Shown here: piece after piece, positions 55,193 through 64,000 of the stretch | Layout of the letters: the number at the start of each line of letters is the position of its first letter | Numbering within the stretch: the first letter of the stretch is position 1 | NCBI GenBank assembly: GCA_016271365.2 | Contig: CM057453.1 | Location: 501,617,001-501,681,000 of the forward strand | From: Neoceratodus forsteri | Lineage: Eukaryota > Chordata > Ceratodontiformes > Ceratodontidae | DNA: 64,000 nt | Reading direction: 5' to 3' | Translations under genes and position numbers: made by a program | Notes under the pieces: model-generated | The model's database searches: none | What the model was told of the DNA's origin: nothing | The model's input: only the letters and a program-made list of their open reading frames with translations

Positions 55193-58100
55193 ATGCCTGT
55201 GTTGCCTATGTTCCCTGGGATGGAGAGTGCTAATGAGGTGATGCTTGTGCTACCTATGTTCCCTGGGGTGGAGTGTGCTAATGAGGAGATGCCAGTGCTG
55301 CCTATGCTCCCTGGGATGGAGTGTGCTAATGAGGTGATGCCTGTGTTGCCTATGTTCCCTGGGATGGAGTGTGCTAATGAGGAGATGCCTGTGCTGCCTA
55401 TGTTCCCTGGGATGGAGTGTGCTAATGAGGTGCTGCCTGTGCTGCCTATGTTCCCTGGGATGGAGTGTGCTAATGAGGAGATGCCTGTGCTACCTATGTT
55501 CCCTGGGATGGAGTGTGCTAATGAGGAGATGCCTGTGCTACCTATGTTGCTTGGGATGGAGTGTGCTAATGAGGAGATGCCTGTGCTACCTATGTTCCCT
55601 GGAATGGAGTGTGCTAATGAGGAGATGCCTGTGCTGCCTATGTTGCTTGGGATGGAGTGTGCTAATGAGGAGATGCCTGTGCTGCCTATGTGCCCTGCGA
55701 TGGAGTGTGCTAATGAGAGATGCCTGTGTGCCTATGTTCCTGGGATGGAGTGTGCTGAGTGCCTGTGCTACCTATTTTCCCTGAGATGGAGTGTGCTAAT
55801 GAGGAGATGCCTGTGCTGCCTATGTTGCTTGCGATGTAGTGTGCTAATGAGGAGATGCCTGTGCTGCCTATGTTGCTTGCGATGAAGTGTGCTAATGAGG
55901 AGATGCCTGTGCTGCCTATGTTCCCTGGGATGTAGTGTGCTAATGAGGAGATGCCTGTGCTGCCTATGTTGCCTGGGATGGAGTGTGCTAATGAGGAGAT
56001 GCCTGTGCTGCCTATGTTCCATGGGATGCAGTGTGCTAATGAGAAGATGCCTGTGCTGCCTATGTTTCCTGGGATGGAGTGTGCTAATGAGGAGATGCCT
56101 GTACTGCCTATGTTGCTTGGGATGGAGTGTGCTAATGAGGTGATGCCTGTGCTGCCTATGCTCCCTGGGATGGAGTGTGCTAATGAGGAGATGCCTGTGC
56201 TGCCTATGTTCCCTGGGATGGAGTGTGCTAATGAGGAGATGCCTATGCTGCCTATGCTCCCTGGGATGGAGAGTGCTAATGAGGAGATGCCTGTGCTGCC
56301 TATGTTCCCTGGGATGGAGTGTGCTAATGAGGAGATGCCTCTGCTGCCTATGTTCCCTGGGATGGAGTGTGCTAATGAGGAGATGCCTGTGCTGCCTATG
56401 TTCCCTGGGATGGAGTGTGCTAATGAGGTGATGCCTGTGTTGCCTATGTTCCCTGGGATGGAGTGTGCTAATGAGGTGATGTCTCTGCTGCCTATGTTCC
56501 CTGGGATGGAGTGTGCTAATGAGGAGATGCCTGTGCTGCCTATGTTCCCTGGGATGGGGTGTGCTAATGAGAGATGCCTGTGCTATGTTCCTGGGATGGG
56601 GTGTGCTAATGAGGAGATGCCTGTGCCTATGTTCCCTGGGATGGAGTGTGCTAAAGAGGAGATGCCTGTGCTGCCTATGTTCCCTGGGATGGAGTGTGCT
56701 AAAGAGGTGATGCCTGTGCTGCCTATGTTCCCTGGGATGGAGTGTGCTAAAGAGGTGATGCCTGTGCTGCCTATGTTCCCTGGGATGGAGTGTGCTAAAG
56801 AGGTGATGCCTGTGCTGCCTATGTTCCCTGGGATGGAGTGTGCTAATGAGGTGATGCCTGTGCCTGTGTTCCCTGGGATGGAGTGTGCTAATGAGGTGAT
56901 GCCTGTGCTGCCTATGTTCCCTGGGATGGAGTGTGCTAAAGAGGTGATGCCTGTGCTGCCTGTGTTCCCTGGGATGGAGTGTGCTAATGAGGTGATGCCT
57001 GTGCTGCCTGTGTTCCCTGGGATGGAGTGTGCTAAAGAGGTGATGCCTGTGCTGCCTGTGTTCCCTGGGATGGAGTGTGCTAAAGAGGTGATGCCTGTGC
57101 TGCCAGTGTTCCCTGGGATGGAGTGTGCTAAAGAGGTGATGCCTGTGCTGCCAGTGTTCCCTGGGATGGAGTGTGCTAAAGAGGTGATGCCTGTGCTGCC
57201 TGTGTTCCCTGGGATGCAGTGTGCTAATGAGGAGATGCCTGTGCTGCCTGTGTTCCTGGGATGGAGGTGCTAAGAAAGGTGATGCCTGTGCTGCCTATGT
57301 TCCTGGGATGGAGTGTGCTAAAGAGGTGATGCCTGTGCTGCCTGTGTTCCCTGGGATGGAGTGTGCTAAAGAGGTGATGCCTGTGCTGCCTGTGTTCCCT
57401 GGGATGGAGTGTGCTAATGAGGAGATGCCTGTGCTGCCTGTGTTCCCTGGGATGGAGTGTGCTAAAGAGGTGATGCCTGGGCTGCCTATGTTCCCTGGGA
57501 TGGAGTGTGCTAATGAGGTGATGCCTGTGCTGCCTATGTTCCCTGGGATGGAGTGTGCTAATGAGGAGATGCCTGTGCTGCCTATGTTCCCTGGGATGGA
57601 GTGTGCTAATGAGGAGATGCCTGTGCTGCCTATGTTCCCTAGGATGGAGTGTGCTAATGAGGAGATGCCTGTGCTACCTATGTTCCCTGGGATGGAGTGT
57701 GCTAATGAGGAGATGCCTGTGCTTCCTATGTTCCCTGGGATGGAGTGTGCTAATGAGGAGATGCCTGTGCTGCCTATGTTCCTGGGATGGAGTGTGCTAA
57801 TGAGGAGATGCCTGTGCTGCCTATGTTCCCTGGGATGGAGTGTGCTAATGAGGAGATGCCTGTGCTGCCTATGTTCCCTGGGATGGAGTGTGCTAGTGAG
57901 GAGATGCCTGTGCTGCCTATGTTCCCTGGGATGGAGTGTGCTAGTGAGGCGATGCCTGTGCTGCCTATGTTCCCTGGGATGGAGTGTGCTAGTGAGGCGA
58001 TGCCTGTGCGCCTATGTTCCCTGGGATGGAGTGTGCTAATGAGGCGATGCCTGTGCTACCTATGTTCCCTGGGATGGAGTGTGCTAATGAGGCGATGCCT

Positions 58101-61100
58101 GTGCTACCTATGTTCCCTGGGATGGAGTGTGCTAATGAGGTGACGCCTGACGCTGCCTATGTTCCCTGGGATGGAGTGTGCTAATGAGGTGATGCCTGCG
58201 CTGCCTATGTTGCTTGGGATGTAGTGTGCTAATGAGGAGATGCCTGTGCTGCCTATGTTCCCTGGGATGTAGTGTGCTAATGAGGAGATGCCTGTGTTGC
58301 CTATGTTCCCTGGGACGGAGGGTGCTAATGAGGCGATGCCTGTGCTGTCTATGTTGCTTGGGATGGACTGTGCTAATGAGGCGATGCCTGTGCTACCTAT
58401 GTTCCCTGGGATGGACTGTGCTAATGAGGAGATGCCTGTGTTGCCTATGTTCCCTGGGACGGAGGGTGCTAATGAGGCGATGCCTGTGCTGTCTATGTAG
58501 CTTGGGATGGACTGTGCTAATGAGGCGATGCCTGTGCTACCTATGTTCCCTGGGATGGACTGTGCTAATGAGGTGATGCCTGCGCTGCCTATGTTGCTTG
58601 GGATGTAGTGTGCTAATGAGGAGATGCCTGTGCTGCCTATGTTCCCTGGGATGTAGTGTGCTAATGAGGAGATGCCTGTGTTGCCTATGTTCCCTGGAAC
58701 GGAGTGTGCTAATGAGGCGATGCCTGTGCTGCCTATGTTCCCTGGGACGGACTGTGCTGATGAGGCGATGCCTGTGCTGCCTATGTTCCCTGGGACGGAC
58801 TGTGCTGATGAGGCGATGCCTGTGCTGCCTATGTTCCCTGGGACGGACTGTGCTGATGAGGAGATGCCTGTGCTGCCTATGTTCCCTGGGACGGACTGTG
58901 CTGATGAGGAGATGCCTGTGCTGCCTATGTTCCTGGGACCGGACTGTGCTGATGAGGAGATGCCTGTGCTGCCTATGTTGCTTGGGACGGAGTGCGCTGA
59001 TGAGGAGATGCCTGTGCTGCCTATGTTCCCTGGGTTGGAGTGCGCTGATGAGGCGATGCCTGTGCTGCCTATGTTCCCTGGGTTGGAGTGCGCTGATGAG
59101 GCGATGCCTGTGCTGCCTATGCTCCCTGGGATGCAGTGCGCTGATGAGGCGATGCCTGTGCTGCCTATGCTCCCTGGGATGGAGTGCGCTGATGAGGCGA
59201 TGCCTGTGCTGCCTATGCTCCCTGGGATGGAGTGTGCCGATGAGGCGATGCCTGTGCTGCCTACGTTCCCTGGGATGGAGTGTGCCGATGAGGCGATGCC
59301 TGTGCTGCCTACGTTCCCTGGGATGGAGTGTGCCGATGAGGCGATGCCTGTGCTGCCCTCGTTCCCTGGGAAGGAGTGTACCGATAGTGATGCCTGTGCT
59401 GCCTACGTTCCTGGGAAGGGTGTGCCCGATGAGGCGATGCCTGTGCTGCCTCGTTCCTGGGAAGGAGGTGTGCCGATGGCGATGCCTGTGCTGCCTACGT
59501 TCCCTGGGATGGAGTGTGCCGATGAGAGATACCTGTGCTGCCTACGTTCCTGGGATGGAGTGTGCCCGATGAGGAGATGCCTGTGCTGCCCTCGTTCCCT
59601 GGGATGGAGTGTGCCGATGAGAGAGATGCCTGTGCTGCCACGTTCCCTGGGATGGAGTGTGCCGATGAGGAGATGCCTGTGCTGCCTCTCGTTCCTGGGA
59701 TGGAGTGTGCCGATGAGGGATGCCTGTGCTGCCTCGTTCCCTGGGATGGAGTGTGCGATGAGGAGATGCCTGTGCTGCCTCGTTCCCTGGGATGGAGTGT
59801 GCCGATAAGGGATGCCTGTGCCTGCCTCGTTCCTGGGATGGAGTGTGCCGATGAGAGATGCCTGTGCTGCCTACGTTCCCTGGGATGGAGTGTGCCGATG
59901 AGGAGATGCCTGTGCCTACGTTCTCTGGGATGGGTGTGCTCATCCGGCGATGCCTGTGCTGCCTCACGTTCCTGGGATGGGTGTGCCGATGAGAGATGCC
60001 TGTGCTGCCCTCGTTCCTGGGATGGGTGTGCTCATCGGTGATGCCTGTGCTGCCCTCGTTCCTGGGATGAGTGTGCCGATGAGGAGATGCCTGTGCTGCC
60101 TCGTTCCTGGGATGGTGTGCTCATCCGGCGATGTCTGTGCTGCCTACGTTCCTGGGATGGAGTGTGCTCATCCGGCGATGACCTTGTGCCCTCGTTCCTG
60201 GGATGGAGTGTGCTCATCCGGCGATGCCTGTGCTGCCTACGTTCCCTGGGATGGAGTGTGCTCATCCGGCGATGCCTGTGCTGCCTACGTTCCCTGGGAT
60301 GGAGTGTGCTCATCAGGCGATGCCTGTGCTGCCTACGTTCCCTGGGATGGAGTGTGCTCATCAGGCGATGCCTGTGCCGCCTACGTTCCCTGGGATGGAG
60401 CGTGCTCATCAAGCGTGCCTCTGCTCTCGTTCCCTGGGATGGAGTGTGCTCATCAGGCGATGCCTCTGCTCCCTACGTTCCCTGGGATGAGTATTGCTCA
60501 TCAGGCGATGCCTCTGCTGCCTACGTTCCCTGGGGATGGAGTGTGCTCATCAGGCGATGCCTCTGCTGCCTCGTTCCTGGGATGGAGTGCTCATCAGGCG
60601 ATGCCTCCTGCCCTCCGTTCCTGGGATGGTGTGCTCATCAGGCGATGCCTCTGCTGCCTCGTTCCTGGGATGGAGTGTGCTCATCAGGCGATGCCTCTGC
60701 TCCGTTCCCTGGGATGGAGTGTGCTCATCAGGCGATGCCTCTGCTGCCCACGTTCCTGGGATGGGTGTGCCGATGAGGCGTGCCTGTGCTGCCCTATGTT
60801 CCCAGGATGGAGTGTGCTAATGAGGAGATACCTGTGCTGCCTATGTTCCCAGGGATGGAGTGTGCTAGTGAGGAGATGCCTGTGCTGCCTATGTTGCCTG
60901 GGATGGAGTGTGCTAGTGAGGAGATGCCTGTGCTGCCTATGTTCCCTGGGATGGAGTGTGCTAGTGAGGCGATGCCTGTGCTGCCTATGTTCCCTGGGAT
61001 GGAGTGTGCTAGTGAGCGTGCACCATGCCTATATTCCCTGGGATGGAGTAACAGCAAGCGATGCCTGTGCTACCTGTTCCTGGGATAGGTGTGCTAATGA

Positions 61101-64000
61101 GGCGTGCCTGTGCTACCTATGTTCCCTGGGATGGAGTGATGCTAATGGTGGCGCCTGCTGCCTATGTTCCCTGGGATGGAGTGTGCTAATGGTGATGCCT
61201 ACGCTGCCTATATTGCTTGGGATAGTGTGTGCTAATGAGGAGATGCCGTGTGCCTATGTTCCTGGGATGTGTGTGCTAATGAGGGAGATGCCTGTGTTGC
61301 CTATGTTCCCAGGGACGGAGGTGCTAATGAGCGATGCCTGTGCTGTCTATGTTGCTTGGGATGGACTGTGCTAATGAGGCGATGCCTGTACTACCTATGT
61401 TCCCTGGGATGGACTGTGCTAATGAGGCGACGCCTGCGCTGCCTATGTTCCCTGGGATGGAGTGTGCTAATGAGGCGACGCCTGTGCTGTCTATGTAGCT
61501 TGGGATGGACTGTGCTAATGAGGCGATGCCTGTGCTACCTATGTTCCCTGGGATGGACGGTGCTAATGAGGTGATGCCTGCGCTGCCTATATTGCCAGGA
61601 TGAATGTGCTAATGAGGAGATGCTGTGCTGCCTATGTTTCCTGGGATGTAGTGTGCTAATGAGAAGATACCTGTGTTGCCTATGATTCCTGGAGCCAGGT
61701 GTGCTAATGGGCGTGCCTGGCACTGCTATGTTTCCTGGGCGAACTGTGTGCTGATGAGGCGATGCCTGTGCTATATATTTCTGGGAATGGTTGTGCTGAT
61801 GAGGCGGGTGCTATGCTACCTATGTTCCCTGGGACAGACTGTTATGATGAGATGCCTGTGCTGCCTATGTTCCTAGGACGGACTGTGCTGATGAGGATAC
61901 TGTGCTGCCTATGTTCCTGGGCGGACTGTGCTGATGAGATGCCTGTGCCTATGTTGCTTGGGGCGAGTGCGCTGATGAGAGTGCCTGTGCTGCCCTATGT
62001 TCCCTGGGTTGGAGTGCGTGATAGGCGTGCCTGTGCTGCCTATGTTCCCTGGGTTGGAGTGCGCTGATGAGTGATGCCTGTGCTGCCTATGCTACATGGG
62101 ATGCAGTCGCTCTGATGAGGGCGATGCCTGTACTGCCTATGCTCCTGGGATGGAGTGCGTGATGGGCGATACCTGCACTGCCTATGCTCACAGGATGGAG
62201 TGTGCGATGAGGCAATGCCTGTGCTACCTCGTTCCCTGGGATGAGTGCCCGATGAGGCGTGCCTGTGCTGCCCTCGTTCCTGGGATGGAGTGTGCCGATG
62301 AGGCGTGCCTGTCTGCCTCGTTCCCTGGGAAGAGTGTGGCTGGGTGGCGATGCCTGTGCACCTTCGTTCCTGGGAAGAATTGTGCCGATGAGGCGTGCTG
62401 TACCTTTCGTTCCTGGGAAGGAGTGTGCCGGTGAGCGTGCCTGTGCCTACGTTCCCTGGATAGAGTGTGCCGATGAGAGATGCCTGTGCTGCCTACGTTC
62501 CTGGGATGGAGTGTGCCGATGAGGAGATGCCTGTGCTGCCCTCGATTCCCTGGGATGGAGTGTGCCGATGAGGAGATACGCACTAACCCTCGTTCCTGGG
62601 ATGAGTGTGCCGATGAGGAGATGCCTGTGCTGCCTACGCTTCCCTGGGATGGAGTGCCCGATGAGGAGATGCCTGTGCTGCCTCGTTCCCTGGGATGGAG
62701 TGCGATGAGAGATGCCTGTGCCCTCGTTCCCTGGGATGGAGTGTGACCGATGAGAGAAGGCCTGTGCTGCCTACGTTCCTGGGATGAGTGTGCGATGAGG
62801 AGATGCCTGTGCTGCTCTACGTTCCTGGGATAGGTGTGCCCGATGAGGAGATGCCTGTACTGCCCTCGTTCCCTGGGATGAGTGTGCTCATCCGGCGTGC
62901 CTGTGCCCTCGTTCCTGGGATGGAGTGTGCCGATGAGGAGATGCCTGTGCTGCCTCGTTCCTGGGATGGAGTGTGCTCATCCGGCGATACCTGTGCTACC
63001 ACGTTCCTGGGATGGAGTGTGCCCGATGAGGAGATGCCAGTGCTGCCTCGTTCCTGGGATGAGTGTGCTCATCCGCGATGTCTGTGCCCTTCGTTCCCTG
63101 GGATGGAGTGTGCTCATCGGCGATGCCTGTGCTGCCCTCGTTCCCTGGGATGGAGTGTGCTCATCCGGCGTGCCTGTGCTGCCCCTCGTTCCCTGGATGA
63201 GTGTGCTCATCCGGCGTGCCTGTGCTGCCCTCGTTCCCTGGGATGGAGTGTGCTCATCGAGCGTGCTGTGCCTTTCGTTCCTGGGATGAGTGTGCTCATC
63301 AGGCGTGCCTGCCCTGGGATGGAGTGTGCGATGAGGAGATGCCTGTGCTGCCTACGTTCCCTGGGATGGAGTGTGCCGATGAGGAGATGCCTGTGCTGCC
63401 TACGTTCCCTGGGATGGAGTGTGCCGATGAGGAGATGCCTGTGCTGCCTACGTTCCCTGGGATGGAGTGTGCCGATGAGGAGATGCCTGTGCTGCCTACG
63501 TTCCCTGGGATGGAGTGTGCCGATGAGGAGATGCCTGTGCTGCCTACGTTCCCTGGGATGGAGTGTGCCGATGAGGAGATGCCTGTGCTGCCTACGTTCC
63601 CTGGGATGGAGTGTGCTGATGAGGAGATGCCTGTGCTGCCTACGTTCCCTGGGATGGAGTGTGCTCATCCGGCGATGCCTGTGCTGCCTACGTTCCCTGG
63701 GATGGAGTGTGCTCATCAGGAGATGCCTGTGCTGCCTACGTTCCCTGGGATGGAGTGTGCTCATCCGGCGATGCCTGTGCTGCCTACGTTCCCTGGGATG
63801 GAGTGTGCTCATCCGGCGATGCCTGTGCTGCCTACGTTCCCTGGGATGGAGTGTGCTCATCAGGCGATGCCTCTCTGCCCTCGTTCCCTGGGATGGGTGT
63901 GCTCATCAGGCGATGCCTTCTGCCTCGTTCCTGGGATGGAGTGTGCTCATCAGGCGATGCCTCTGCTCCCTCGTTCCCTGGGATGAGTGTGCTCATCAGG
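55193..64000 (+). repeat. 48-bp coding minisatellite expanded from gag
   Basis: About 180 tandem units, running off the window. The unit translates as MPVLPMFPGMECANEE, with one Cys, three Met and three Pro per 16 residues. The last four residues vary in blocks: NEE/NEV (55193-56640), KEV (56640-57470), NEE (57480-57890), SEE/SEA (57890-58010), NEA (58020-58740), DEA/DEE (58740-59930), HPA/HQA (59935-60760), then the series starts again at 60790. Since 48 is divisible by three, phase is kept between units, and the array is open in more than one frame on each strand; the longest sense ORF is 55951-57273. Single-base deletions are frequent at 59400-63300. Confidence 0.95.

Noticed and set aside
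55371..60000. Long Cys/Leu-rich ORFs (CLCCLCSLGWSVLMRR type) as protein genes
   Set aside because: They are the second frame of the 48-bp repeat; the frame that continues from the gag start is the MPVLPMFPG one. The HRQHRHLLISTLHPRE frame on the minus strand is likewise a shadow.
1..64000. Host genes, rRNA, snRNA or exons
   Set aside because: Every coding stretch I could identify belongs to a transposable element; no exon-like piece of a cellular family or RNA gene was recognisable by eye. A translated search against host proteins would be needed to exclude small exons.

Overview
This window is eukaryotic, repeat-dominated DNA, almost certainly from a vertebrate with a large, transposon-rich genome. 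I recognise no host gene, exon or functional structural RNA. The assignment rests on the mix of elements: Ty3/gypsy retrotransposons with the pol organisation typical of fish and amphibians, CR1-like and L2-like LINEs, a full-length Tx1-clade LINE, and a tRNA-derived SINE with a central domain. The abundance of Tx1 and gypsy argues against mammals and birds. A lungfish, salamander, cartilaginous fish, coelacanth or sturgeon-like genome would fit; the sequence alone does not decide. Nearly every coding stretch carries frameshifts and stops, so this is a fossil record of nested insertions.

Layout. 1-0.84 kb is a decayed L1/Tx1-type reverse transcriptase. 0.84-12.5 kb is a minus-strand chromodomain gypsy (gypsy-1: LTR, chromodomain, integrase). 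It is split by a 5'-truncated CR1-like LINE (2.09-4.56 kb) and apparently by a second block: a LINE C-terminal fragment plus a SINE, itself split by a 5.6-kb Tx1 LINE flanked by a 14-bp target-site duplication. 14.3-16 kb is a plus-strand gypsy gag-protease (gypsy-3). 17.5-29.6 kb is a second minus-strand gypsy (gypsy-2) running LTR, pol tail, integrase, RNase H, RT, protease, gag. It is interrupted by about 3.1 kb of repeats at 22.77-25.88 kb and by an L2-like LINE at 28.3-29.35 kb. 30.65-31.06 kb is the 5' coding part of another LINE with a 2A-like motif.

33.0-38.1 kb lies between two (TA)n tracts. It holds two copies of an unfamiliar repeat, each followed by a palindromic (foldback) unit. 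38-44 kb is AT-rich, with diverged duplications and microsatellites. 44.0-48.47 kb is a 37-bp satellite.

From 48,470 to the window end is an LTR retroelement in the order LTR, PBS, gag, integrase remnant, PPT, LTR, PBS, gag. The first gag has about three copies of a 16-residue (48-bp) repeat. The second gag runs into at least 8.8 kb of the same 48-bp unit, roughly 180 copies, continuing past the window. This looks like a satellite born inside a retrotransposon coding region, and it is the most interesting object here. Nothing in the window works as an operon or pathway; the relationships between features are insertion, recombination and tandem amplification.
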